Positions 55,694 to 63,847 of a stretch of DNA of 64,000 nucleotides are shown here, in pieces; the stretch's first letter is position 1, and each line of letters begins with the position of its first letter. Origin of the DNA: Arthrobacter sp. 131MFCol6.1 (GTDB taxonomy: Bacteria > Actinomycetota > Actinomycetes > Actinomycetales > Micrococcaceae); assembly GCF_000374925.1 (NCBI RefSeq), contig NZ_KB895552.1, forward strand, positions 59,799 through 123,798, given 5' to 3'. Made by a program: the position numbers and the translations under genes. The notes beneath the pieces were generated by a model. The model was not told the origin of the DNA. It worked only from the letters and a program-made list of their open reading frames with translations, and searched no databases.

Positions 55694-57115
55694 TCAGGAA
55701 TTACGCTGCTGCTGCTTGATCCGGTTGGTCAGCTCGGTCACCTGGTTGTAGATGACCCGGCGCTCGGCCATGAGTTCGCGGATCTTGCGGTCGGCGTGGA
55801 TCACGGTGGTGTGGTCGCGGCCGCCCAGCTCCTGCCCGATCTTGGGCAGGGACATGTCCGTCAGCTCCCGGCACAGGTACATCGCGATCTGCCGGGCGGT
55901 CACCAGCGTGCGGGTGCGCGACTTGCTGCAGAGTTCTTCCATGCTGAGCTTGAAGTAGTCGGCCGTCTGCGTGAGGATCTGGGCCGAGGTGATCTCCTGG
56001 GCACCGTCGTCGGTGATGAGGTCCTTGAGCACCATCTCGGCCAGGGCCACATCCACCGGCTGCCGGTTCAGGCTGGCGAAGGCCGTGACGCGGATGAGGG
56101 CGCCCTCAAGTTCGCGGATGTTGCTGGAAATCTTGGAGGCGATGTATTCGAGCGCATCGTCGGGCGCGGAGAGGCCCTCGCTGAGGGCTTTCTTCCGGAG
56201 GATCGCGATGCGGGTCTCCAGTTCGGGCGGCTGGATGTCGGTCAGCAGGCCCCATTCGAAGCGCGACTTCATGCGGTCCTCGAAGCCGGCGAGCAGTTTC
56301 GGCGGCTGGTCCGAGGTGATGACCACCTGCTTGTTGTTGTTGTGCAGGGCATTGAAGGTGTGGAAGAACTCCTCCAGCGTCCGGTCCTTGCCGGCCAGGA
56401 ACTGGATGTCGTCGATCAGCAGCACATCCACGTTGCGGTACGTGGTCTTGAAGCTGGTGCCTTCATCGTCACGGATGGAGTTGATGAAGTCGTTGGTGAA
56501 TTCCTCGGAATTGACGTAGCGGACCCGGATCCCGCTGTAGAGCCGGCGCGCATAGTGGCCGATCGCGTGAAGCAGGTGGGTTTTGCCGAGTCCGGAGTCG
56601 CCGTAGATGAACAGCGGGTTGTAGGCCTTCGCCGGTGCCTCGGCCACAGCCACGGCGGCTGCGTGGGCGAACCGGTTGGAGGACCCGATCACGAAGGTGT
56701 CGAAGACGTACTTCGGGTTCAGGCGGCCGAATTCGTGCGAGGTGCTGGGCAGCATGGGCTGCGGCTTCAACTCCACGGTCGGGTCGGCGGCCAGGGAAAG
56801 TTCGACGGCGGGTTCGGGCTCCGTGTGCAGCGGCACCAGATCCGTGTCGACGTCGATCGCGCAGCGGATTTCGTCGGAGAACACGCTGCGGAGGGCGTCG
56901 TCGAGGGCTTCCTTGACCTGGGTCTGCAGCACCTCGCGGGTGAGCTCGTTGGGGACCGCCACCAGGAGGGTGGAACCAATCAGCCCCTGCGCCTGGGCGA
57001 GGATGACGAAGCCGCGCTGCCGGGGAGAGACACGGTGGTCGTTCTCCAGGAGGCTCACTACCCGCCGCCAGGAACTTCCGACAGTGTTGGCTTGGTTGGC
57101 TTCGTCTACTGTCAT
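55694..57115 (-). CDS. dnaA: Chromosomal replication initiator DnaA
   Basis: DnaA (473 residues) binds DnaA boxes and opens the origin. Walker A is GDSGLGKTHLLHAIG, Walker B LLIDDIQFL, and the C-terminal DNA-binding signature is GGRDHTTVIHADRKI. A variable linker (residues about 95-125) precedes the AAA+ domain. I chose the ATG at 57115 with a GAGGAA ribosome site; a TTG directly before it (57118) is an alternative. Confidence 0.98.
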   Translation of the reverse strand: MTVDEANQANTVGSSWRRVVSLLENDHRVSPRQRGFVILAQAQGLIGSTLLVAVPNELTREVLQTQVKEALDDALRSVFSDEIRCAIDVDTDLVPLHTEPEPAVELSLAADPTVELKPQPMLPSTSHEFGRLNPKYVFDTFVIGSSNRFAHAAAVAVAEAPAKAYNPLFIYGDSGLGKTHLLHAIGHYARRLYSGIRVRYVNSEEFTNDFINSIRDDEGTSFKTTYRNVDVLLIDDIQFLAGKDRTLEEFFHTFNALHNNNKQVVITSDQPPKLLAGFEDRMKSRFEWGLLTDIQPPELETRIAILRKKALSEGLSAPDDALEYIASKISSNIRELEGALIRVTAFASLNRQPVDVALAEMVLKDLITDDGAQEITSAQILTQTADYFKLSMEELCSKSRTRTLVTARQIAMYLCRELTDMSLPKIGQELGGRDHTTVIHADRKIRELMAERRVIYNQVTELTNRIKQQQRNS

Positions 57116-57579
57116 CAATCAGTTCCTCAAACTTGCTGGCCTGCATTACGTGCATCCGCGCGGTCCGGAGCTGTCCACCGGCCGGCTCAATCCACAGGGT
57201 TATGCACAGTCCGTGGATAAGGGGTTACTGAGACACTGTAGGGGATGAAAACGCCAGAAGATAGCTGGGTTGAGTCCTGTGGATAATTACACCGTTGTGG
57301 TTCTCAAATGGGGCGCGTGACGCACTTCATCCACAGGCTGCGGGAGCAGTTAGCCACAGCTGGGGATAGCCTGCGGAGCGACCCCCGGTTTGACTCGGGA
57401 GGTCGGCAAGCCCTAACGTTGTGAAGTCCCATGTGTACGCTTTTCGCCTCATCTGAATCTCTCCTGACGCCCCGCGTTGCGTGAATTACAGAGGTAAGCG
57501 GCACATACCAAAACTTAGCGTCGGCCAGTTCTTCCCCTTGATCGGGTGGGCGCACCTTTGATCCACTGGAGTAACTAAC
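57116..57579. other. dnaA-rpmH intergenic region with DnaA boxes
   Basis: These 464 bases separate divergent dnaA and rpmH and hold both promoters. A perfect minus-strand box lies at 57278-57286, and one-mismatch boxes lie at 57200-57208, 57212-57220 (minus), 57327-57335 and 57350-57358. They probably autoregulate dnaA and may form the second part of a bipartite origin. Confidence 0.75.
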
Positions 57580-57717
57580 GTGAGCAAGCGGACTTTTCAG
57601 CCGAATAACCGCCGTCGAGCCAAGAAGCACGGCTTCCGCCTTCGTATGCGTACCCGTGCCGGCCGTGCCATCCTGGCAGCCCGTCGTGGCAAGGGCCGCA
57701 CCGAACTGTCGGCCTAA
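57580..57717 (+). CDS. rpmH: Ribosomal protein L34
   Basis: A 45-residue frame starts with GTG at 57580: VSKRTFQPNNRRRAKKHGFR, then MRTRAGRAILAARRGKGRTELSA. This is complete L34, a 50S subunit protein. A GGAG ribosome site lies about eight bases upstream. It heads the rpmH-rnpA-yidD-yidC-jag-rsmG-par series. Confidence 0.98.
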   Translation: MSKRTFQPNNRRRAKKHGFRLRMRTRAGRAILAARRGKGRTELSA

Positions 57718-57758
57718 ATAACTGACTCGTCGGTCCACATCCCTGTGCGAGTTGAACG

Positions 57759-58169
57759 GTGCTAGCCACCAGGAACCGTCTGCGGACATCAACCGATTTT
57801 TCAACAACTGTACGTTCCGGTGTCCGCAATGGACGCCGGAACGTAGTGTTATATACGGCAGCTATTGCTGCCGATGAACCAAGCCGGATCGGATTCATCG
57901 TTTCCAAGAGTGTCGGGAACGCTGTTGTCAGGAACCTCGTTAAGAGGAGACTGAGAGAAGCCGGTGCATTGTCGTTGCAGAAATACGGCAGCGGGTTCGC
58001 CATTGTGGTCCGGGCCCTGCCCGCCGCGGCGGGAGCCAGCTGGGACCAGCTGCTCGCCGACTATGACACCGCTTTGGAAACGACCATGAAACGGCTGGGC
58101 AACCGCCTTCCGAAGGCTGCTTCACCAGGTTCTAACGAGACGACACAGGAAGGGACCCCGCGTGCATAA
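57759..58169 (+). CDS. rnpA: Ribonuclease P protein component
   Basis: This 136-residue basic protein assists the RNase P RNA in trimming tRNA 5' ends. MLATRNRLRTSTDFSTTVRSG and the RNR motif in GNAVVRNLVKRRLREA are typical. The C-terminal tail is longer and polar. The GTG start is 41 bases after rpmH; the end overlaps yidD by eight bases. Confidence 0.96.
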   Translation: MLATRNRLRTSTDFSTTVRSGVRNGRRNVVLYTAAIAADEPSRIGFIVSKSVGNAVVRNLVKRRLREAGALSLQKYGSGFAIVVRALPAAAGASWDQLLADYDTALETTMKRLGNRLPKAASPGSNETTQEGTPRA

Positions 58170-58557
58170 CTCAACTGCCGCCGTCGTCCCTCCCGCAAAA
58201 TCCGCAGCAGCATGGTTGGGCCGGGCAGTCTGGAACTTGCCCCGCAATGTCCTCATTCTGTTGCTCCTGGCGTACCGCAAGGTGATATCACCGCTGTACG
58301 GCCAGGTTTGCCGTTTCTTCCCCAGCTGCTCGGCCTATGCCCTTGAAGCGATCACCGTCCACGGCGCGGTGAAGGGAAGCTGGCTGGCTGCCAGGCGCCT
58401 GTTGCGCTGCCATCCCTGGAATGCCGGTGGTGTGGACCATGTCCCCGCCGGTAAATGCGAGTGGCCCGCAGACCGCACCCCCACAATTGTTGTGCTGAAC
58501 AATCCGGACAAGTACCTGGCTGCTCAGACTGATGGAGAAGGCCGCTCTGCGGCCTAA
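58162..58557 (+). CDS. yidD: Membrane protein insertion efficiency factor YidD
   Basis: This 131-residue protein contains the YidD core: ILLLLAYRKVISPLYGQVCRFFPSCSAYALEAI, including the conserved CRFxPSCSxY motif, and LLRCHPWNAGGVDHVP. It aids membrane insertion together with YidC. N- and C-terminal extensions are longer than in the compact E. coli form. The GTG start overlaps rnpA. Confidence 0.95.
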   Translation: MHNSTAAVVPPAKSAAAWLGRAVWNLPRNVLILLLLAYRKVISPLYGQVCRFFPSCSAYALEAITVHGAVKGSWLAARRLLRCHPWNAGGVDHVPAGKCEWPADRTPTIVVLNNPDKYLAAQTDGEGRSAA

Positions 58558-58573
58558 CGAATAGGGATATCGT

Positions 58574-59551
58574 ATGGACTTCTTTGAAACAATCATGTTT
58601 CCGTTCAAGTGGCTTGTGTCCGCCATCATGGTGGTCTTCCACGATGGCCTGAGCGCCATCGGCATGCCCGCCGCCAGCGGCTGGACGTGGACCCTGTCGA
58701 TCATCGGGCTGGTGCTGGTGATCCGTGCCGCCCTGATTCCCGTGTTCGTCAAGCAGATCAAGGCCCAGCGGGGCATGCAGCTCCTGCAGCCGGATCTGAA
58801 GAAGCTGCAGGACAAGTACAAGGGCAAGACCGACCAGCTCTCCCGCCAGGCCATGGCGCAGGAGCAGATGGCCCTGTACAAGAAGCACGGCACCAACCCC
58901 TTCTCGGCCTGCCTGCCCATGCTGATCCAGATGCCGTTCTTCTTTGCCCTCTTCCAGGTCCTCTCCGGCATCACGGCAGCGGCCACCAGCGGCAAGGGCA
59001 TCGGCGCCATGAGCGCCGAACAGGTCGAGCAGTTCGATAAATCCACCATCTTCGGTGCCCCTCTCTCTGCCTCCCTGCTCCACGGCAGTACCGCAGGCGG
59101 CGAAGTTGCCGTGTGGGTTCTCTCCATCGTGATGATCCTGGCCATGACGGCCTCGCAGTTCATCACCCAGAAGCAGATCATGGCCAAAAACATGTCCGAA
59201 GAGGCCCTCGCGAGCCCGTTCATGCGCCAGCAGAAAATGATGCTCTACATCCTGCCGATCGTCTTCGGCGTGGGTGGCATCAACTTCCCCATCGGTGTCC
59301 TCATCTACTGGACCACCACCAACCTCTGGACCATGGGACAGCAGTTCTTCGTGATCCGCCGCATGCCCACGCCCGGATCCCCGGCCGCCAAGGCCCTCGC
59401 CGACCGCCGCGCCGCCAAGGGCCTGCCCGCCCTGCCCCTCCTGGGCGGCAAGAAGGCCGACGCCGAGGCAGCCGAGGCCTCCGCCGCGGCCGCCGTCGAA
59501 GCCAAGACCCAGCGCGTCCAGCCGCAACGTAAGAACAGGAAGAGGAAGTAA
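58574..59551 (+). CDS. yidC: Membrane protein insertase YidC
   Basis: YidC (325 residues) inserts and folds membrane proteins. It lacks the large periplasmic domain of Gram-negative YidC. The positively charged loop and core helices are visible (IRAALIPVFVKQIKAQRGMQLLQPDLKKLQ with the key Arg, NPFSACLPMLIQMPFFFALF, PIVFGVGGINFPIGVLIYWTTTNLWTMGQQ). The C-terminal tail is basic, ending RKNRKRK, for ribosome contact. It shares one base with jag. Confidence 0.97.
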   Translation: MDFFETIMFPFKWLVSAIMVVFHDGLSAIGMPAASGWTWTLSIIGLVLVIRAALIPVFVKQIKAQRGMQLLQPDLKKLQDKYKGKTDQLSRQAMAQEQMALYKKHGTNPFSACLPMLIQMPFFFALFQVLSGITAAATSGKGIGAMSAEQVEQFDKSTIFGAPLSASLLHGSTAGGEVAVWVLSIVMILAMTASQFITQKQIMAKNMSEEALASPFMRQQKMMLYILPIVFGVGGINFPIGVLIYWTTTNLWTMGQQFFVIRRMPTPGSPAAKALADRRAAKGLPALPLLGGKKADAEAAEASAAAAVEAKTQRVQPQRKNRKRK

Positions 59552-60141
59552 TGTCCGCCGAGAGCACCGAACACGCTATTTCCGCCGAGTTTGACGACGA
59601 CCGGGACGACGCCCAAAACGCAGCCGAGGACTCCTCACAGGGCGCGGAGGCCGGCACCGGCAAGAGCGTTTCCGCCAGCCGCCTCGAAGAAGAAGGCGAC
59701 GTCGCCGCGGACTACCTCGAGGAACTTCTGGACATCGCCGACATCGATGGCGACATCGACATCGAGGTCCGCAACGGCCGCACCTATATCTCGATCGTCG
59801 CCGAAGAAGAAGCCGCCGGGCTGGACAGCCTGGTGGGCCCTGACGGCGAGGTCCTTGAGGCCCTCCAGGAGCTGACGCGGCTCGCGGTCCTCTCCGCTAC
59901 GGAGAACCGGTCCCGCCTGGTGCTGGATATCAACGGCTACCGTGCCGAGCGTGCCGGCGATCTGCAGAAGATCGCGGAAGACGCCGTCGCCGCTGTGAAG
60001 GATTCCGGCGAGGCAGTTGCCCTGGCTCCGATGAGCGCCTACGAGCGCAAGATCGTGCACGACGCCGTCGCCGACTTGGGACTCGTGAGCGAGTCCGAAG
60101 GCGAAGGTGCCGACCGGCACATCGTTGTCTCCGCAGACTGA
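59551..60141 (+). CDS. jag: Jag/KhpB RNA-binding protein (KH and R3H domains)
   Basis: This 196-residue protein has an acidic N-terminus of about 60 residues, a KH domain (residues about 60-130, with VGPDGEVLEALQELTRLAV) and an R3H domain (residues about 130-190, with YRAERAGDLQKIAEDA and MSAYERKIVHDAV). It lacks the Jag_N domain. It is thought to bind RNA and influence division. It starts on the last base of yidC. Confidence 0.95.
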   Translation: MSAESTEHAISAEFDDDRDDAQNAAEDSSQGAEAGTGKSVSASRLEEEGDVAADYLEELLDIADIDGDIDIEVRNGRTYISIVAEEEAAGLDSLVGPDGEVLEALQELTRLAVLSATENRSRLVLDINGYRAERAGDLQKIAEDAVAAVKDSGEAVALAPMSAYERKIVHDAVADLGLVSESEGEGADRHIVVSAD

Positions 60142-60157
60142 ACCGTTGACTAGCTTG

Positions 60158-60808
60158 ATGGTTGAAATTACCGCCCCAGAACTCAAGGCAGCAGAGTCCA
60201 TCTTCGGTGACCGCTTGGAACTGGCGAAACGCTACGTCGAGCACCTGGCGACGTCCGGGACCGAACGGGGCCTGATCGGGCCCCGCGAAGTGCCGCGGCT
60301 TTGGAGCCGGCACGTGCTTAACTGCGCCGTCATCGAGAGCCAGATTGCCCACGGAAGCCATGTGGCCGACGTCGGCAGCGGAGCCGGCCTGCCCGGACTG
60401 TGCCTGGCCATCGCCCGGCCGGACCTGGAACTGACCCTGATCGAACCGCTGGAGCGCCGTGTCATTTGGCTCCAGGAAGTGGTTGACGATCTTGGCCTCG
60501 AGAACGTCACGATCATGCGCACCCGCGCGGAACTCGCGGTGGGACTCGTGAACGCCGACGTCGTGACGGCCCGCGCGGTATCTGCGCTGTCCAATCTCGC
60601 CGGGCTGACCATTCCGCTCCTGGCCGGCAAGGGCGAAGTCGTCGCCATCAAGGGACGCAGTGCCGGCGAAGAAATCGAAAAGGCCGCCAAGGTTATCCGC
60701 AAACTGGGCGGCATTCAGACGTCCGTGGTGGTGGTGGGTGAAGACCTGTTGGAGGAACCCACCACCGTTGTGCGAATCGTAGTGAACAAGCCTCAAAAGA
60801 TTACCTAG
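60158..60808 (+). CDS. rsmG: 16S rRNA (guanine-N7) methyltransferase RsmG
   Basis: RsmG (216 residues) methylates G527 of 16S rRNA. The SAM-binding motif is VADVGSGAGLPGLCLAIARP near residues 70-90, and LIEPLERRVIWLQEVV follows. I chose the ATG at 60158, just after jag ends; in-frame TTG codons at 60146 and 60155 are alternatives, and no strong ribosome site decides. Family length fits. Confidence 0.95.
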   Translation: MVEITAPELKAAESIFGDRLELAKRYVEHLATSGTERGLIGPREVPRLWSRHVLNCAVIESQIAHGSHVADVGSGAGLPGLCLAIARPDLELTLIEPLERRVIWLQEVVDDLGLENVTIMRTRAELAVGLVNADVVTARAVSALSNLAGLTIPLLAGKGEVVAIKGRSAGEEIEKAAKVIRKLGGIQTSVVVVGEDLLEEPTTVVRIVVNKPQKIT

Positions 60809-60895
60809 CACCGGCCCCGGTGCCCGGGGAGTCTGAGGGGAAGAGGTTAGGCTAGTAACCGGCAGTAAGAGCCGAATGAGAGTGAGCGTGTCATA

Positions 60896-61963
60896 GTGAG
60901 CAGTAGCGAAGCCTCCACACAACGGATCCCGCCGTTTGTGTCCCTGGGGTCCGCACGGGCGTTTACGGCTCCTGCAGTATCTTTTGACTACTCCGGAAAT
61001 CACACGGCTTCGGTTGCTAAGGCGACCGGGATGGCCGGTGTTTCACGTGAAACATCCCTCCCTCACACGGGGAACGTGCTGGATTCCATCGACGACTCCA
61101 GCCCCATCGCCCGCGAACTCGCGCACGAAAACAAGCGCCGCGAGCGGTTGCTGGGCCGGCAGCTCCCCAAACCGGAGAAAACCCGGGTCTTCACCGTTTC
61201 CAACCAGAAGGGCGGCGTCGGCAAGACTACGACGACCGTGAACATCGCCGCCGCGCTGGCGGCCGCCGGCCTGAACGTCCTCGTGATCGACATCGATCCG
61301 CAGGGCAACGCCTCGACCGCCCTGGGAATCGAACACCACGCCGATGTTGACAGCATCTACGATGTGCTGATCAACGATGTCCCGCTGAAGGACGTCGTGG
61401 CTCCGTGCCCCGACATCGACAACCTGATTTGTGCGCCCGCCACCATTCATCTTGCCGGTGCCGAAATTGAACTCGTCAGCCTGGTGGCCCGCGAGCAGCG
61501 GCTGCGCCGGGCAATCGATGTGTACTCCAAGGAGCGCGCCAAGAATGGCGAGGAGCGGCTGGACTACATCTTCATCGACTGCCCGCCGAGCCTCGGGCTG
61601 TTGACGGTAAACGCTTTCTGCGCGGCTGGCGAAGTTCTCATCCCGATCCAGTGCGAGTACTACGCCCTCGAAGGCCTCAGCCAGCTCCTGAAGAACATCG
61701 AGATGATCCAGAAGCACCTGAACGCCGATCTGGTTGTCTCCACGATTCTGCTGACCATGTATGACGGCCGCACGAATCTCGCTGCCCAGGTGGCAGCCGA
61801 GGTCCGGGAGCACTTCCCGAAGCAGGTGCTCGGCGCTGTGGTGCCGAGGTCGGTGCGTATTTCCGAGGCACCGAGCTACCAGCAAACTGTCATGACGTAT
61901 GATCCTTCTTCCAGCGGTGCCCTGTCCTACCTGGAAGCCGCCGCGGAAATCGCGGAACGTTAG
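60896..61963 (+). CDS. parA: Chromosome partitioning ATPase ParA
   Basis: ParA (355 residues) moves newly replicated origins with ParB. The deviant Walker A is SNQKGGVGKTTTTVN near residues 102-116, then VLVIDIDPQGNASTALG and FIDCPPSLGLLTVNA. An N-terminal extension of about 95 residues precedes the ATPase, and its codons contain a perfect parS site (61038-61053, encoding VSRET). The GTG start at 60896 is assigned from context. Confidence 0.96.
   Translation: MSSSEASTQRIPPFVSLGSARAFTAPAVSFDYSGNHTASVAKATGMAGVSRETSLPHTGNVLDSIDDSSPIARELAHENKRRERLLGRQLPKPEKTRVFTVSNQKGGVGKTTTTVNIAAALAAAGLNVLVIDIDPQGNASTALGIEHHADVDSIYDVLINDVPLKDVVAPCPDIDNLICAPATIHLAGAEIELVSLVAREQRLRRAIDVYSKERAKNGEERLDYIFIDCPPSLGLLTVNAFCAAGEVLIPIQCEYYALEGLSQLLKNIEMIQKHLNADLVVSTILLTMYDGRTNLAAQVAAEVREHFPKQVLGAVVPRSVRISEAPSYQQTVMTYDPSSSGALSYLEAAAEIAER
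61038..61053. promoter_or_regulatory. parS site inside parA
   Basis: The 16-base palindrome TGTTTCACGTGAAACA is a perfect ParB-binding parS consensus. It lies within the coding sequence of the ParA N-terminal extension. Confidence 0.97.
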
Positions 61964-62031
61964 AATTTTTTCGAGAATTGCACTAACCAGAGCCAGGTGA
62001 ATCCCGGCTCTTCCACTGGAGGGATTTATCC

Positions 62032-63294
62032 ATGAGCGATAAGCGACGCGGCCTCGGCCGTGGACTTGGCGCACTCATTCCAAGTTCCGCCGCGGCTAAC
62101 GCCTCCGGAAACGGTGCTGCCCCATCCCGGCCCGTGGACCTCTTCTTTCCTGAAGCCCGAAAAAAGACAGCCGACGCCGAGGCGCTCCCGGACACCAATG
62201 CCGCGCAGGCCAAGGAGCCGGAGTCCACACCCGTCAACAACGGCGGTCGGTCTGATCTGACCGGTGACACCACGGAAGCCGCAGGAGCTGACGTCGACGC
62301 AGCTGCCGGCAAAGTCGACGTGACTGCCCCCGCAGCGACCAAGAAAACTCCCGCCCGGAAGGCGGCTGCCTCGAAGTCGGCGCCCGCTGCTGCCAAAGCG
62401 GCCGACGCCGGCGAGCAGCTGGCGTTTGACTCCACGCCCGAGCACAGCGACGAGGGATCTGTTGAACTCGTAGAGGTGCCCGGTGTCAGGTTTGCCGAAA
62501 TCCCGGTCACGGACATCCACCCCAACCGCAAGCAGCCCCGGTCGGTCTTCGATGAAGACGACATGGCGGAGCTGGTGCACTCCGTGCGGGAAATTGGCGT
62601 CCTCCAGCCAATTGTGGTCCGTACCTCAACCGAAGAGGGTGGCGAACCGTATGAGCTCGTCATGGGTGAACGACGGTGGCGTGCAGTACAGGCCGCGGGC
62701 CTGGAAACTATCCCCGCGATTGTCCGTGACACCACCGACGACGACCTCCTTCGCGACGCATTGCTGGAGAACCTGCACCGCAGCCAGCTGAATCCGCTGG
62801 AAGAGGCGGCGGCCTACCAGCAGCTGCTCGAGGACTTTGGGACTACGCACGAACAACTCGCGGATCGGATCGGACGTTCGCGTCCCCAGGTGTCTAACAC
62901 CCTGCGGCTGCTGAAGCTGCCCCCGCTGGTGCAGCGCCGGGTTGCGGCAAACGTAATCTCCGCGGGGCACGCCCGCGCGCTGTTGGCGCTTCCGGACGCC
63001 GCGGCCATGGAACGCCTGGCGCAGAAGATTGTTTCGGAGGGCATGTCGGTCCGGGCGACCGAAGAGGCCGTGACTCTGTACCAGAGCCCCGCCTCGCCGG
63101 CCAAGAACAACATTCCGCGGCCGGGAGCCCGCCACGAGCGCCTGGACTACTTGGCGTCGTCGCTGTCCGACCGCCTCGATACGAATGTCAAGATCTCGCT
63201 TGGTGCCCGCAAGGGTCGCGTCAGCATCGAGTTCGCCAGCGTCGAGGACCTGAACCGCATCATGGACGTCCTGACGCCAGGCGCGCCCAGCTAG
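62032..63294 (+). CDS. parB: Chromosome partitioning protein ParB
   Basis: ParB (420 residues) is the CTP-dependent clamp that loads at parS and spreads. After a long Ala-rich N-terminal region (about 150 residues), the core begins IPVTDIHPNRKQPRSVF, with GERRWRAVQAAG (CTP-binding box), NLHRSQLNPLEEAAAYQQL, and the helix-turn-helix IGRSRPQVSNTLRLLKLP. The C-terminal dimerisation domain ends FASVEDLNRIMDVL. A TGGAGGG ribosome site precedes the ATG. Confidence 0.97.
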   Translation: MSDKRRGLGRGLGALIPSSAAANASGNGAAPSRPVDLFFPEARKKTADAEALPDTNAAQAKEPESTPVNNGGRSDLTGDTTEAAGADVDAAAGKVDVTAPAATKKTPARKAAASKSAPAAAKAADAGEQLAFDSTPEHSDEGSVELVEVPGVRFAEIPVTDIHPNRKQPRSVFDEDDMAELVHSVREIGVLQPIVVRTSTEEGGEPYELVMGERRWRAVQAAGLETIPAIVRDTTDDDLLRDALLENLHRSQLNPLEEAAAYQQLLEDFGTTHEQLADRIGRSRPQVSNTLRLLKLPPLVQRRVAANVISAGHARALLALPDAAAMERLAQKIVSEGMSVRATEEAVTLYQSPASPAKNNIPRPGARHERLDYLASSLSDRLDTNVKISLGARKGRVSIEFASVEDLNRIMDVLTPGAPS

Positions 63295-63316
63295 CGCGCG
63301 ATTCGCTGAGTTCTCC

Positions 63317-63355
63317 GGGAGGGTCTGTTTCACGTGAAACAGACCCTCCCTTTTT
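63317..63355 (+). terminator. parB terminator built around a parS site
   Basis: A perfect 34-base palindrome (63317-63333 with 63334-63350) is followed by five T. Its centre (63326-63341) is a perfect parS sequence. It lies 22 bases after the parB stop, so the transcript would form a strong terminator and the DNA would bind ParB. Confidence 0.95.
63326..63341. promoter_or_regulatory. parS site in the parB terminator
   Basis: This is a second perfect TGTTTCACGTGAAACA, 2.3 kb from the first, forming the central 16 bases of the terminator palindrome. Confidence 0.97.
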
Positions 63356-63758
63356 GTTGCTCTCTGCCCCTGACGCCGGCGAGACCGGTGCCGCCGACGA
63401 TTTCCGGAAGGCTCCCACCCGCCGTCGTCCTGGCCACGGCTCCGGCGTACCGAGGCTTTGGGAGTGGGACGGAGACATCGCTCGACTCCCTGGTGGAGTC
63501 TGGGCTCCCATTTCCTGGCCGGCTTCGGCGAGACGGGTGTGTATGTGCAGCCCGACGCCTTGGTGGGAGGCAGGGCGCTATCCCTGGATGAAGCGGAGAC
63601 TCCTTCCCCGGGTGTCCGCCGCGTCTCCGGTCTCCGCCCTGTCCCCGCAGTTTCTCCGGGGATAAACATGCGGATCGCATGGATCGCTACGCGGATCGCA
63701 TGAACCGATAACGGATCGAAGGGGCGGCTAGACGATATGAGGTAGCCGGGTTTTTCGG
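63356..63758. other. Noncoding spacer between parB and the insertion sequence
   Basis: I see no convincing gene in these 400 bases; open frames here lack family features and ribosome sites. Two exact 12-base direct repeats (63670-63681 and 63691-63702) and a third partial copy (CGGATCG near 63712) lie before the insertion sequence. The left end of the insertion sequence is probably somewhere in 63660-63760. Confidence 0.5.
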
Positions 63759-63846
63759 GCTGGAACCTCCTTTTCAAAGCGGGACGTGGGTTGCCTGCCA
63801 CACTTGGCGAACAGGTAGAGCCACATTTGAAATTGGAGGTTCCAGC
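63759..63846 (+). ncRNA. Hairpin leader of the IS110 element, candidate bridge RNA segment
   Basis: The arms 63759-63770 and 63835-63846 are perfect 12-base complements. Just inside, TTCAAA and TTTGAA pair across a small internal loop, and an inner CCTG/CAGG stem is possible. The structure ends one base before the transposase ATG. In the IS110 group the bridge RNA is made from the left-end noncoding region, so this is a candidate part of it; the RNA itself is inferred. Confidence 0.45.
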
Positions 63847-63847
63847 T

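Noticed and set aside
63354..63665. Open frame of about 100 codons after parB
   Set aside because: It starts right inside the terminator T-run, has no family features, and several frames are equally open there.
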